Shown piece after piece: positions 54,180 through 63,858 of a DNA stretch of 64,000 nucleotides. The position numbers were made by a program, and so were the translations under genes. The stretch is from ZC4RG35 sp964571765 (GTDB lineage: Bacteria; Actinomycetota; Acidimicrobiia; Spongiisociales; ZC4RG35), in assembly GCA_964571765.1 (NCBI GenBank), contig CAZNDH010000006.1, positions 1 to 64,000 on the forward strand, given 5' to 3'. The notes under the pieces are model-generated. The model saw only the letters and a program-made list of their open reading frames with translations, was not told where the DNA came from and did no database searches. Position 1 is the first letter of the stretch. Each line of letters opens with the position of its first letter.

Positions 54180-55357
54180 TGCCGACTGCCAGGGGCTGGG
54201 CCCTACTCGGAGCCGGGACCGCCTTCTGCATCCTCTGGTACGTCTTCGGTGATCCCGAGCTACTTCTGATCGGGGGCTTTCTCCTCCTGGCCACGGCGGC
54301 GGCCATGGTCTACGTGCGCTACCACCGGCCCCGGGTGGTCATCACCAGGAGGCTCGGCTCTTCTGCGGTCCACGACGGTGAGACCACCACGGTCACCCTC
54401 CGCATGGAGAACCGGTTGTCCCGACCGGTTAGGAACCTGCGTATCCAGGACGAGGTCGAGCAATTGGGCGTGGCCAACTTCGAGGTGGGCTCGATCGCCT
54501 CCGAGGAGAAGATCACCGCCTCCTACCGGGTCACCTGCCGACCCCGCGGCGTTTACCGGGTCGGCCCGGCCCGAGGATACGCCAACGACCCCCTGGGGTT
54601 GGCCGAGCTCCCGGCTCCGGCGAGCATGGTCGATCGGATCGTGGTCTACCCGGCGGTGGAGAAGCTCAGCGGATTCCCTCTGGTCCGGGGAAAGGACCCG
54701 GCAATCGACGCCTCACGGCCGGAGCACAGCCAGCGTGGTGGCGAGGACTTCTACACCCTGCGCGAGTATCACAGGGGAGACGACCTCCGGCGTGTTCACT
54801 GGCCTTCGTCGGCCAAGACCGACGAGCTGATGATCCGCCAGCTGGAGACTCCATGGCAGACCCGGGCCTTGGTCCTGCTCGACGTCCGCCGCGCACCCTA
54901 CGAGTCGAACGATGCATTCGAGACCGCGGTGTCCGGGGCAGCCAGCGTGATCACCCACCTGGTCGGTTCCGGATTCGATGCCGACCTCTGGGCCGGCGAG
55001 GCGAACACCATCGATGCCTCCCGGTACGCCGCGGTGATGGAGCGCCTCGCCCTGGTCTCCGCCGACCCTCTCATCGACATCGGATCGGTGGGTTCCCGGG
55101 TCCGACAGAGAGGCGGCGGTGGCGCCCTCGTCCTGGTGACCGGGGTGGCCGACAGGGAGTTGCTCTCTGTTCAGCGACTGCTCTCCGCCGACTACGGGAA
55201 CACGGTGCTGATGAGTGTGTCGAGCAGCACCCCCCAGACCCTGATCGGGTTCCAACGGGCCGGAGCCTCAACGGTGATAGTCGACCCCGGTGAGAAGTGG
55301 GCCGGAGCCTGGCTCACCGCGATGAGGACCTCATGGGCAGGCGCCTCGGTCAGCTAG
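54179..55357 (+). CDS. DUF58 domain protein
   Basis: 392 residues with a one-base overlap to moxR (TGATG). Two transmembrane helices at the N-terminus (about 7-45) precede a beta-rich region and the DUF58 signature DFYTLREYHRGDDLRRVHWPSSAKTDELMIRQ. A vWA-like fold follows. It is the usual partner of MoxR in envelope-related operons. Confidence 0.92.
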   Translation: MPTARGWALLGAGTAFCILWYVFGDPELLLIGGFLLLATAAAMVYVRYHRPRVVITRRLGSSAVHDGETTTVTLRMENRLSRPVRNLRIQDEVEQLGVANFEVGSIASEEKITASYRVTCRPRGVYRVGPARGYANDPLGLAELPAPASMVDRIVVYPAVEKLSGFPLVRGKDPAIDASRPEHSQRGGEDFYTLREYHRGDDLRRVHWPSSAKTDELMIRQLETPWQTRALVLLDVRRAPYESNDAFETAVSGAASVITHLVGSGFDADLWAGEANTIDASRYAAVMERLALVSADPLIDIGSVGSRVRQRGGGGALVLVTGVADRELLSVQRLLSADYGNTVLMSVSSSTPQTLIGFQRAGASTVIVDPGEKWAGAWLTAMRTSWAGASVS

Positions 55358-57651
55358 CCGGGATCCTGGCGCTGGCGCTGGTGCTGCTGCGCACCGGACG
55401 GCTGGTTCAGTTCGGCGAAGGGCTCCCCCAGTGGAATTTGATCCTGATCTCGGCAACGCTCCTCGGGGGGATCGTGTGGTGGCTCATCAGCCAGACCAAC
55501 TTGAGGCCGGGGGCCGGGGTGTTCCTGTTCGCGCTGGGGGCGGTGGTGGTGTTCCTCCGGATTGCCGTACCCGAGACGTTGGTCTTCGGGGTGGTGCCCA
55601 CCGAAGAGACACTTCCATTGCTCGGGGAGCGCATGGACGACGCCCAGCGCCTGATTCGGGTGGGGGTGGCGCCCGTGTTCCCCGAGCCCGGCCTGATCGC
55701 CCTCCTCGCCCTGCTGATGTGGTCCCTGGGAGGACTGTTCTCCCAGGTTGGCATGACCGGCAGGATCATCACAATGATCGTGCCCGCCGGGATCGTCTAC
55801 CTCCAGTTCGCGGTGTTCGACCGCCGACCGGTCGGCCTGATCTGGATGGTGGCCGCGGCGGCCTGCCTCGGGCTCACGGTGGCAGCGGTCGCCTTGGACC
55901 GGGCCACCAACGTGGGCCGGGCCCGGGACCAATCGGGGCTGCCCAAACCGCACCGTTCGACGTCTGCCGCCCTGGTCATGGCCGGCCTCATCGGTATCGT
56001 CTCGATCGCCACCACCCACCAGGCGAGGACCCTGGTATCCGAGTACGGCAACCTGCCCTGGCGGTCCGGGGGTGGCGGGTTCGGCGCCGGTCCGGGCGGT
56101 GTGGCCTTCGACCGATTCGTCGATCTGAGACAGCGCCTGATCAGCCGTCAGAACGCCCTCCTCTTCCAGGCCACCCTGGCACCTGGCGCACCCCCTCCCG
56201 GCCAGCTCTATTGGCGGATGGAGACTCTCGATGAGTTCGACGGGGTGTTCTGGCGGCGATCCAACAGCCAAAGCCGCGTCTACACACCGGGGACCATCAT
56301 TGGCGACCCCGACCACACCTATGGAGGGGCCCAGACATCAGTGTTGCAGCGGGTCTACATCGACCGTCTCCTCGGGGAGGTCCTCCCCACCGCCGGTGAG
56401 CCCAACGCCATACATCAGGTGGCCGGGGACAATGTGCTCACTCCCCAGGCCATCCGGTTCGGCAGAGATGCAGCCCTCTTCTACCCGGTGGGCCTCCAAG
56501 CGGGGGACAACTACCAGGTGGAGACCACCTACCCACTCCTCGAGCAGGACTTGGGCGCCCTGGCCACAGGGCCCGACGGGGAGCTGACCCCTCTCTTCGC
56601 CGCTGCCGCCGAGGCCGGGCTCTTCGCCGCCGCCCCCGGCCAAGCGGCGGGCGTGGTGGAACGCCCCCCCGACCTCGATCAGTTCGTCCGCCTCCCCCCC
56701 AATACCCCCCCTGGTCTGCGCAACATCGCGGTAGCTCGCACCCTTGGAGCTTCCACCCCCTTCGAGCGTGCCTGGATGCTCCAGCACTGGTTCCGAGACA
56801 GCGAGGACTTCACCTATTCCCAGGAGGTCACCACCGGGCACGGCTCGCTGGTGCTCCTGGAGTGGCTCAACGACCCAGACAGCCTGAACTTCCGCACCGG
56901 CTACTGCGAGCAGTTCGCCGCCGCCATGGCGGTCTTGGGGCGGACCCTGGGAATCCCCAGCCGGGTGGTCTGGGGTTTCACCCCGGGATCGACGGTCAAC
57001 ATCGATGGGCTCGAAGTGATCGAGGTGCGCGACACCAATGCCCATGCCTGGGTGGAGATGTGGATGGATGATCTCGGCTGGGTGCGTTTCGATCCCACCC
57101 CCCGAGGCGGGGTGTTACCCGCCAGCATGACCGCCGGCTGGGACCCCGCCGAGTATGTGCCCCGCAACCCGGTCACCGGCTCACCGATCACACCCGAGCT
57201 CCCCGAGCTGCCCGAGGAGCTGCCCGGCCTGATAGATGAACCCCCGATTGCCTCACCTGGGGGTGGCCCCCGCCTCTGGCCCCTCTGGATACCGCTGATC
57301 GCCGCCCTGCTCGGGGTGATCCCCTTCGCCAAGCGGATGAGACGGCGACGAAGGATGCGACGGCTCCTCGAGGGAGACATCACTGCCGCCTGGGATGAGA
57401 TCGTCGATCGGCTCGCCGACCTCGGCGAACCAGTGGCCGACCACCTCACCCCCCTGGAGTTCGCCCGGGCCAGTGGCACCGCCCTGATCCCCTTGGCCAA
57501 CTGGTATTCGGCGGCGATCTACGGGGGAAAGAGCTCCCCGGTCGCGGAGAGCGACCTGGTCGAGGTGGAGTGGTGGCTGCAGAACCGCTACGACACCGGC
57601 CAGCGACTGAAAGGTGCCCTCAACCCCCGCTCGCTGATCAACCGGCGCTGA
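55333..57651 (+). CDS. TgpA-like membrane transglutaminase
   Basis: 772 residues from the ATG at 55333, overlapping DUF58 by 25 bp. About six N-terminal helices (TgpA N region) precede a periplasmic transglutaminase core. Its triad is TGYCEQFAAAM, DTNAHAWVEMW and VRFDPTPRGG. A late helix (about 655-675) leads to a DUF4129-like cytoplasmic tail. It completes the moxR-DUF58-tgpA operon; its substrate is unknown. Confidence 0.92.
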   Translation: MGRRLGQLAGILALALVLLRTGRLVQFGEGLPQWNLILISATLLGGIVWWLISQTNLRPGAGVFLFALGAVVVFLRIAVPETLVFGVVPTEETLPLLGERMDDAQRLIRVGVAPVFPEPGLIALLALLMWSLGGLFSQVGMTGRIITMIVPAGIVYLQFAVFDRRPVGLIWMVAAAACLGLTVAAVALDRATNVGRARDQSGLPKPHRSTSAALVMAGLIGIVSIATTHQARTLVSEYGNLPWRSGGGGFGAGPGGVAFDRFVDLRQRLISRQNALLFQATLAPGAPPPGQLYWRMETLDEFDGVFWRRSNSQSRVYTPGTIIGDPDHTYGGAQTSVLQRVYIDRLLGEVLPTAGEPNAIHQVAGDNVLTPQAIRFGRDAALFYPVGLQAGDNYQVETTYPLLEQDLGALATGPDGELTPLFAAAAEAGLFAAAPGQAAGVVERPPDLDQFVRLPPNTPPGLRNIAVARTLGASTPFERAWMLQHWFRDSEDFTYSQEVTTGHGSLVLLEWLNDPDSLNFRTGYCEQFAAAMAVLGRTLGIPSRVVWGFTPGSTVNIDGLEVIEVRDTNAHAWVEMWMDDLGWVRFDPTPRGGVLPASMTAGWDPAEYVPRNPVTGSPITPELPELPEELPGLIDEPPIASPGGGPRLWPLWIPLIAALLGVIPFAKRMRRRRRMRRLLEGDITAAWDEIVDRLADLGEPVADHLTPLEFARASGTALIPLANWYSAAIYGGKSSPVAESDLVEVEWWLQNRYDTGQRLKGALNPRSLINRR

Positions 57652-57661
57652 TCTGGCCGGG

Positions 57662-58159
57662 TCAGGTTCCGGTGCGCCGCTCCTCGATCACATCCTCTTC
57701 GACGCGACGCAACATGGTCAGGAACCTCTCCCGATCGAGCTCGAAGTAGGTGACGTCCTCTTCGACTTCACGAGCGATCTCGTCGATGGCGACAAAGAAA
57801 GCGAGCTGACCTTCGCGGAGTGCGTCGAGAAGCTCACCCTCATCACTGCTCACTCGGAAGATGCTCTTGCCGTCGGTGACCAGTTTGACCTGGGCGAGAT
57901 GCTCGTCCATACCGCCCTCCCGTCGCAGGTAGTCCCAAGCCCGCCGAACCCGCTGGAGCGACATACCGTTGTCGAGGAGACTGCGAACCACCCTCAATGC
58001 CACCAGATCGCGGAAGGAGTAGAGCCGACGTACCCCCGGTCTCCCCCCGCTGCTCTGAAGAGAAGGGCTCACCAGCCCGACACGATCCCAGTAACGCAGT
58101 TGGTGATGGGTGCAACCACTCAGCCGACATGCCTGTTCGGCTGTGAAAGCCTGCTCCAA
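57662..58159 (-). CDS. MerR family transcriptional regulator
   Basis: 165 residues from a TTG at 58159 with GGAGAGG 5 bp upstream; a longer frame to 58411 has no support. The N-terminal winged helix (CRLSGCTHHQLRYWDRVGLVSPS, RRLYSFRDLVALRVV) is MerR type. A dimer helix and a non-metal C-terminal domain of unknown ligand follow. No operator can be assigned. Confidence 0.9.
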   Translation of the reverse strand: MEQAFTAEQACRLSGCTHHQLRYWDRVGLVSPSLQSSGGRPGVRRLYSFRDLVALRVVRSLLDNGMSLQRVRRAWDYLRREGGMDEHLAQVKLVTDGKSIFRVSSDEGELLDALREGQLAFFVAIDEIAREVEEDVTYFELDRERFLTMLRRVEEDVIEERRTGT

Positions 58160-58290
58160 GGTGTCCTCTCCAAAGCTTCGAGTCAACGGGCCGGGGCGGG
58201 GCCCGAGTATGTGTCTGTCGTGCCCGCGGTGACAGTCGGGGCCGGAACAATAGCCACTTGGTTGGAGCCAGGACGGCCGGGGAGCGACTC

Positions 58291-58593
58291 TTACTCGTCC
58301 AGTTCCTCGGCGGGCTCCGCGGCGGAGGTTCTCCAGCCTCGAACTCGCACCGCGTTGACGAGCGATGTTGCCGACAACACCAGCAGGGCGAATCCTGCGG
58401 CGGCCACCCAAGTCTCCGAGAGGTAGGCGACGATGATCGCCAGGCCGGCCAGGACGCCGAGTATCGACAACTTCACCCCCACCCGGAGGGGGTTCTCGAT
58501 TCGCTGCACGGCGCGAGCCAGTTCGGGGTCTTCCTCGTAGAACTGGCGCTCGATCTCCGCCAGGATCCTCTGTTCCTTGTCATCAAGCGGCAT
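58291..58593 (-). CDS. DUF3040 family membrane protein
   Basis: 100 residues from the ATG at 58593. MPLDDKEQRILAEIERQFYEEDP is the DUF3040 signature. Two transmembrane helices (about 41-60 and 65-85) and an acidic tail follow. The family is nearly restricted to actinobacteria and has no known role. Confidence 0.92.
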   Translation of the reverse strand: MPLDDKEQRILAEIERQFYEEDPELARAVQRIENPLRVGVKLSILGVLAGLAIIVAYLSETWVAAAGFALLVLSATSLVNAVRVRGWRTSAAEPAEELDE

Positions 58594-58694
58594 GGTCCAC
58601 CGGGCCTCTGGTGCCCACCGCAAACATTACACCGGTATCGGCTTCAGGTGACAGGGTTCTTTCCACGATCCTCCAGGGTGGGGCCCTGCTGGGT

Positions 58695-59801
58695 CTACCC
58701 GTCGTCCGGGAAGGCCAACTCGGCCTGACGAGGCTGATCGTCCCGCTCCAGTGTGGTGGCGGCGAGGCCAATCAGTCGGACCGGCCCTTCCAAACTCACC
58801 TCGGCGAGCAGGCTCCGGCTCACATCGAAGAGCTCCCCTGCCGACTGGATCGGCCGCGATGAGGTGCGGCTCCTTGTGATCGTCTCGAAGTCGGGGAACC
58901 GAACCTTGAGGCTCACCGTGCGGGCAGCCACCCCGGCGCGACGCAGCCGCTCGGAGAGGCCGCGGGCATGGTCGAACAGAGCCCCGGTCACCACAGCGAC
59001 GCCCTCGAGATCGACCGGGTAGGTCTCCTCCACCGAGATCGACTTCACCTCCTGGTCGGGGATGACGGCACGGGTGTCGACACCCCGGGCGAGCTCGAGG
59101 AGCTGGCGTCCCATGTTGGGGCCGAGAATGCGGCCCAGGGTCGGTGCAGGTGTCAGCGATAGGTCGGCGACCGTCTCGATCCCGAGACGGGTCAGCGAGG
59201 CATGGGTCGCCGGCCCGACTCCGGGCAGGGCACCCACGGGAAGAGCATGGAGGAAGACGATCTTGTCTTCGACCGGGACGTGCTTGATCCCGTCGGGTTT
59301 GGCTGCCCCCGACGCCAGCTTGGCGACCAGCTTGTTCGGTCCGATCCCAACTGACGACGGGATACCCACCTCGGAGCGGATCCTCTCCTTGATCGCCTCT
59401 GCCACCGCCACCGGCGAGTGGTAGTGGAGTCGCAGCCCTGAGATGTCGACAAACGCCTCGTCCAGGGAAAGCCCTTCTACCAATGGGCTGAACTCTCGGA
59501 ACACCGAGAACACCCTGGCCGATATCTCTGCGTACCTAGGGTGGTAGGGCGGGATCACCCGGAGCCGGGGACACACTCGCCGTGCCAGCGCGGTGGGTTG
59601 CGCCGAGTGCACTCCCTCCTCCCTGGCCTCGTATGAGGCACTGGCGATGGTTCCCCTGGGGCCGATGCCCCCCACCGCCACCGGCAACGAGCGAAGCGTC
59701 GGGTCAAACAGTCTCTCCACCTCCACGTAGAACGCATCCATGTCGACGTGGAGGATCGGCTCGGCCCACACCTCCTCGAAGTTACCCGGCGTTGGGGACA
59801 T
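58695..59801 (-). CDS. dinB: DNA polymerase IV (Y family)
   Basis: 368 residues. Catalytic acids are in HVDMDAFYVEVE and EGLSLDEAFVDISG. SSVGIGPNKLVAKLAS and the HhH ALPGVGPATHASL follow, then the little finger domain. It bypasses lesions at stalled forks. The ATG at 59801 shares the bases CATG with the start of the divergent phosphatase; GTG at 59771 is a shorter option. Confidence 0.94.
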   Translation of the reverse strand: MSPTPGNFEEVWAEPILHVDMDAFYVEVERLFDPTLRSLPVAVGGIGPRGTIASASYEAREEGVHSAQPTALARRVCPRLRVIPPYHPRYAEISARVFSVFREFSPLVEGLSLDEAFVDISGLRLHYHSPVAVAEAIKERIRSEVGIPSSVGIGPNKLVAKLASGAAKPDGIKHVPVEDKIVFLHALPVGALPGVGPATHASLTRLGIETVADLSLTPAPTLGRILGPNMGRQLLELARGVDTRAVIPDQEVKSISVEETYPVDLEGVAVVTGALFDHARGLSERLRRAGVAARTVSLKVRFPDFETITRSRTSSRPIQSAGELFDVSRSLLAEVSLEGPVRLIGLAATTLERDDQPRQAELAFPDDG

Positions 59802-60495
59802 GACCGGCCAAACTGACCGTATGGCTGCCCTGGTTCATCTGGTTCGACACGCCGAAGTCGAAAACCCCGAGAATCTCGTCTACGGGTCGATGCCTGGTTT
59901 CGGCCTGTCGCCGCAAGGGCTGGAACAGGCCCGCCGGGTGGGTCGGTATCTGGGGGCCCGCGCCGTCGTCGCCATCTGGTCATCGCCCCTGGAGCCCGCC
60001 TTGCGGACCGCCGAGGAGATCGCGGCTCGCTCCGGCGTACCGGTGCGGGTCGACGAGGGCCTTCGCGACTGGGACATCACCGACCGGTGGCGAGGCCAGC
60101 GGTGGGCCTCGGTGTCCGCGGCATTCCCCGAGGAACTGGAGGTCTATCTCGACCGACCCCACGAGGTTGACTTCACCGAGGAGACCCTCCATCAGGTGGC
60201 CGATCGGGTGGCCGCGGTCGCCCGCCGCCTCGACGAGGTCCATCCCCATGGAGACGTTGTCATCGTCTCCCACCAGGACCCGGTCCAGGCGGGACGGCTC
60301 CGTCTCGTCGGCTTCGACCTGTCCAGGCTGCACCAAGGCTCTCCAGAAAACGGTGCGGTGATCACGTTGAGGCCGGGAAGCACCTGGATCGAGGAGACAG
60401 TGTGGGGTCCCACGGAGTCACCGCGGTTCGGGGAGCGCTCCGAGCTCCGGGTGGTGGTGGCGGGAGAAGGACCCCAGCGACCAACTTCGGCTTGA
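59800..60495 (+). CDS. Histidine phosphatase family protein
   Basis: 231 residues from the ATG at 59800; ATG at 59821 is an alternative that removes the overlap with dinB. The RHG-type motif is LVRHAE, a second Arg lies in SSPLEPALRTAEEIA and the second His in VIVSHQDPVQ. Phosphoglycerate-mutase-like fold. Substrate unknown. Confidence 0.9.
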   Translation: MTGQTDRMAALVHLVRHAEVENPENLVYGSMPGFGLSPQGLEQARRVGRYLGARAVVAIWSSPLEPALRTAEEIAARSGVPVRVDEGLRDWDITDRWRGQRWASVSAAFPEELEVYLDRPHEVDFTEETLHQVADRVAAVARRLDEVHPHGDVVIVSHQDPVQAGRLRLVGFDLSRLHQGSPENGAVITLRPGSTWIEETVWGPTESPRFGERSELRVVVAGEGPQRPTSA

Positions 60496-60521
60496 CCTCG
60501 ACCGCTGGCAGACTCCCAAGT

Positions 60522-61259
60522 GTGAGACCATCGCTTCTCGCCCTGGCACCAATGGCGTCGGCCATGGCCTGGACGGTGACACTCATCGTCGACCCCGGGC
60601 CCTTTCGACCTGGTCCGTCAATGCTCCTGGTCGCCCTGGGGCTGGCCAGCGGAGCCACCGTGGCCACGGTCGGGATGGTGGTGGTCGGGGGGAGATGGGC
60701 CCACCGGTACGCCTCGGTGACGCTGGCAGGGGGTGCCGCCGTCGCCATGATCAGACCGATCGACACCGCCTGGTGGGCATCAGCCGTGGTCACCACCCTC
60801 TCCGGGATCGCCCTCGTGGTGTTGGCCGATCGGGTGCGGCGTCTCCCTTCAGCCACGGGACCCCCGACGCGAGCGGTACTCGTCCCCCTCGTCCTGCTGG
60901 CAGCACCACTCGCCCTGGGACTGGCGACACCGACCCGGTGGTGGCCGGTGTTGATCGTCGGACTGGGCGCCCCAGTCGCCGCCCTTGCCTATGCGCGGGT
61001 GATGTTCGGTGGCCTGGTCGCCACCCGTATCCTGTTCCCCGTGGCCGCCGTCGGTCTGGCTCTCCTCATGGAGCCGGCCGTAGGTGCCGTGTCAGGTTTG
61101 CTGGGGGGGACCACTGCGGCGCTCGCCTGGCACCCTTCGGTCAAGACCGCCTACCACCCGCCACGCGAGAGAGGCTCGCTGTTCCCCATCCCACCCGAGC
61201 TCACCCCTGATGAGGTCCTCGATGCCGCCCGGATAGACGACACCGGGAGACCCCGCTGA
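60522..61259 (+). CDS. Hypothetical multispanning membrane protein
   Basis: 245 residues from a GTG at 60522; the frame reaches 60402 inside the phosphatase gene. Seven or so hydrophobic segments rich in Ala, Val and Leu are followed by a soluble tail (LFPIPPELTPDEVLDAARIDDTGR). Family not recognised. It is followed without a gap by a second small membrane gene. Confidence 0.75.
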   Translation: MRPSLLALAPMASAMAWTVTLIVDPGPFRPGPSMLLVALGLASGATVATVGMVVVGGRWAHRYASVTLAGGAAVAMIRPIDTAWWASAVVTTLSGIALVVLADRVRRLPSATGPPTRAVLVPLVLLAAPLALGLATPTRWWPVLIVGLGAPVAALAYARVMFGGLVATRILFPVAAVGLALLMEPAVGAVSGLLGGTTAALAWHPSVKTAYHPPRERGSLFPIPPELTPDEVLDAARIDDTGRPR

Positions 61260-61513
61260 GAAAGCCCAACCCCTGGATCGCCATCCCTTCCCTGGGGACC
61301 GGCTTGCTTGCCGGCGCCCTCGGGTGGGTTGTGACCGACATCAGCTGTCGCAGCGACGGAGGAGTGTCTTGTCCTGGCTGGACCGTCCTGTTCGCGGTCA
61401 CATCGTTCATCGCCGCCACCGTGGGTGTCGGACTGCTCCTGGTCCTCGCCTACCGCAGCCTCTCCGAGTGGAGGCAAACGACGTCCCCCCCCTCGCGGGG
61501 GGACCGCTCGTAG
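61256..61513 (+). CDS. Small two-helix membrane protein, probable CTG start
   Basis: 85 residues if it starts at the CTG at 61256, which overlaps the preceding TGA as CTGA and has GGGAGA 6-7 bp upstream. The next in-frame start is a TTG at 61304 that would cut into the first helix (IAIPSLGTGLLAGALGWVV). The second helix is WTVLFAVTSFIAATVGVGLLLVLAY. Two Cys in the short outer loop (ISCRSDGGVSCPG). Function unknown. Confidence 0.6.
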   Translation: MRKPNPWIAIPSLGTGLLAGALGWVVTDISCRSDGGVSCPGWTVLFAVTSFIAATVGVGLLLVLAYRSLSEWRQTTSPPSRGDRS

Positions 61514-61545
61514 AACATCGTCTCAGGAGGTGGCGGCGGAGTCCG

Positions 61546-62799
61546 TCAGAGAGCTGAGAAGACCAGGGACACGTTGTGGCCACCGAAGCCGAAGGAGTTG
61601 GACATGACGTGGCGCAGGGCGACCGCCTCGCGGGCCTCGTTGGGCACATAGTCGAGGTCACACTCCGGGTCCGGAGTCTGGTAATTGATCGTGGGGGGGA
61701 GCACCTGATCGCGAAGCGCCAAGATCGAGATGATCGCCTCCACGGCACCAGCGCCCCCGAGGATGTGCCCTGTCATCGACTTGGTCGATGACACCGGTGT
61801 GCGGTAGGCCCGCTCGCCTAGAGCGATCTTGATCGCAGCCGTCTCTGTCGAATCATTGGCTTCGGTGGAGGTGCCATGGGCGTTGATGTAGCCCAGGGCC
61901 TCGTCTTCGATCCTGGCGTCGTCGAGGGCTGCTCGCATCGACCTGGCCGCACCGGCTCCACCCGGTCTGGGCAGAGTTATGTGGTAGGCGTCAGCCGACA
62001 TCCCGTACCCGGTGACCTCGGCCATCGGCTCGGCTCCCCGCGCCCTGGCATGGTCGAGCCCCTCGAGCACCATTACTCCCCCGCCCTCACCCATCAGGAA
62101 TCCGTCACGATCGGCATCGAAGGGCCGGGAAGCGGAGGCGGGATCGTCATTGCGAGTCGACAGGGCGCGTGCCTGGGCGAAGGTGGCGATCCCGAAGGTG
62201 GTTATGGCTGCCTCGGCGCCTCCGGCGACCATCACGTCGGCTGCCCCTCTTCGAATGATCTCGGCGGCGTCGCCGATGGCGTTGGCCGAGGCGCTGCATG
62301 CGGTGACCACACAGGAGACCGGACCGGTCAGGTTGTGCTCGATCGACACCAAACCTGCCGCCATGTTGGGGATCACCCGGGGAACCCCGGTCGGGCTCAC
62401 CCGGTCGGGTCCTCGGTCCAGCAGTGTGGTGATCTCGTCGATGAACGAGCCCATACCCCCGAACCCAGCCCCAACCATCACCCCGGCCCGGGAGGCAGCC
62501 TCTTCGTCAGATCCCAGGTCGAGGCCTGCGTCGGAAAGAGCCTGCCTGGCGGCAACGATGAAGAACTCGGAGAAGCGGTCGAGCCTCCTCGCCTCCTTGG
62601 GTTCGAAATGGGCGGCGGTGTCCCAATCGGTGACCTCGGCGGCGATAGTGGTCCGATATCCGGTGGCATCGAACAGGGTGATCTTGCCCGCCCCGGAGAC
62701 ACCCCGTCTGATGGCGTCCCATGTGGAGGCGACGTCCAGCCCTACCGGAGTGACCGCTCCCACCCCGGTGACGACGACGCGGCGTGGCGACGATCTCAT
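61546..62799 (-). CDS. fabF: 3-oxoacyl-ACP synthase II
   Basis: 417 residues. Catalytic Cys in VVTACSASANAIG, His in INAHGTSTEAND and His in TGHILGGAG; C-terminal NSFGFGGHNVSLVF. Condenses malonyl-ACP with acyl-ACP. Last gene of the fabG-acpP-fabF run, 28 bp after acpP. Confidence 0.96.
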   Translation of the reverse strand: MRSSPRRVVVTGVGAVTPVGLDVASTWDAIRRGVSGAGKITLFDATGYRTTIAAEVTDWDTAAHFEPKEARRLDRFSEFFIVAARQALSDAGLDLGSDEEAASRAGVMVGAGFGGMGSFIDEITTLLDRGPDRVSPTGVPRVIPNMAAGLVSIEHNLTGPVSCVVTACSASANAIGDAAEIIRRGAADVMVAGGAEAAITTFGIATFAQARALSTRNDDPASASRPFDADRDGFLMGEGGGVMVLEGLDHARARGAEPMAEVTGYGMSADAYHITLPRPGGAGAARSMRAALDDARIEDEALGYINAHGTSTEANDSTETAAIKIALGERAYRTPVSSTKSMTGHILGGAGAVEAIISILALRDQVLPPTINYQTPDPECDLDYVPNEAREAVALRHVMSNSFGFGGHNVSLVFSAL

Positions 62800-62827
62800 G
62801 GGAAACCCGGGCCTCCAGCCGACGGGA

Positions 62828-63073
62828 TCAGCCGCTGAGCTTTCCGTGGACCAGGTCGATCGCCTGGCCGACGGTCATGATCGTCTCAGCTTCGTCGTCG
62901 GGGATCTTGACGTCGAACTCGTCCTCCAGCGCCATGAGCAACTCGACCACGCCCAGACTGTCCACATCGAGGTCTTCTTCGAAGTGGGCCTCATCGTTGA
63001 TCTTCTCTGCGTCAAGCCCGAGCTCGGACACCAACACTCCAACGAGTCGCTCCGATACCTGATCCCTGTCCAT
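62828..63073 (-). CDS. acpP: Acyl carrier protein
   Basis: 81 residues, acidic, four-helix pattern. The phosphopantetheine site is DVDSLGVVELLMALEDEF. Carries growing acyl chains between the neighbouring FabG and FabF. Confidence 0.96.
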   Translation of the reverse strand: MDRDQVSERLVGVLVSELGLDAEKINDEAHFEEDLDVDSLGVVELLMALEDEFDVKIPDDEAETIMTVGQAIDLVHGKLSG

Positions 63074-63108
63074 CCATTTCTCCTGTCTCTCGGATTGCCG
63101 GGGGGAAC

Positions 63109-63858
63109 TTACAGCGCGATGCCGCCGTCTACCGCTATCACCTGCCCCGTGATGTAGCCGGCGGCATCGGAAGCGAGGAATTCGACCAGGGCGGCCACCT
63201 CATGGGGCTCCCCGAAACGGCCGGCGGTGATGGCGTCGAGGGCCGCCGCCTTCACCTGGTCGGTGAGCACATCGGTGAGGTCGGTTGTGATGTAGCCGGG
63301 GGCGACCACATTTGCGGTGATCCCCCGCGACCCGACCTCCTTGGCCACCGACTTGGTCAGCCCGATCATCCCGGCTTTGGATGCCGCGTAGTTGGCCTGG
63401 CCGGCATTGCCGGTGATGCCGGCCACCGAGGCGATCGAGATCACCCGGCCCCAACGCGAGCGCAACATCCCGCGTAGCGCCCTCTTGGTGCAGAGGAAGG
63501 CGGATCTCAGGTTGGTGGCGATGACTCTGTCGAAGTCGTCTGGGGACATCCTCAACAGGAGCCCGTCCCTGGTGACCCCGGCATTGTTGACCAGGATGGC
63601 CACCGGGCCCCACTCCTGCTCGACTGTGGCGAACATCGCATCGACCTGATCGGCCAGGGCGACATCGGCCTTCACAGCCACCGCTTCCCCACCGTCGGAC
63701 ACGATCTTGGCGACGACCTCTTCGGCGGCCTCGTGGTTGCTGGCATAGTTGACCGCTACCCGGTGACCGGCGGAGGCGAGACGCGCAGCCATGGCGCGTC
63801 CCAGGCCTCGGGACCCTCCAGTCACCAGTGCAACTCGCCCTTCGACGTCCTCCGTCAC
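63109..63858 (-). CDS. fabG: 3-oxoacyl-ACP reductase
   Basis: 249 residues from a GTG at 63858 that overlaps the upstream stop (GTGA). NADPH motif VTGGSRGLGRAMA, NNAG, catalytic Ser in SIASVAG, and YAASKAG with Tyr and Lys. SDR fold. Reduces 3-ketoacyl-ACP. Confidence 0.95.
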   Translation of the reverse strand: MTEDVEGRVALVTGGSRGLGRAMAARLASAGHRVAVNYASNHEAAEEVVAKIVSDGGEAVAVKADVALADQVDAMFATVEQEWGPVAILVNNAGVTRDGLLLRMSPDDFDRVIATNLRSAFLCTKRALRGMLRSRWGRVISIASVAGITGNAGQANYAASKAGMIGLTKSVAKEVGSRGITANVVAPGYITTDLTDVLTDQVKAAALDAITAGRFGEPHEVAALVEFLASDAAGYITGQVIAVDGGIAL

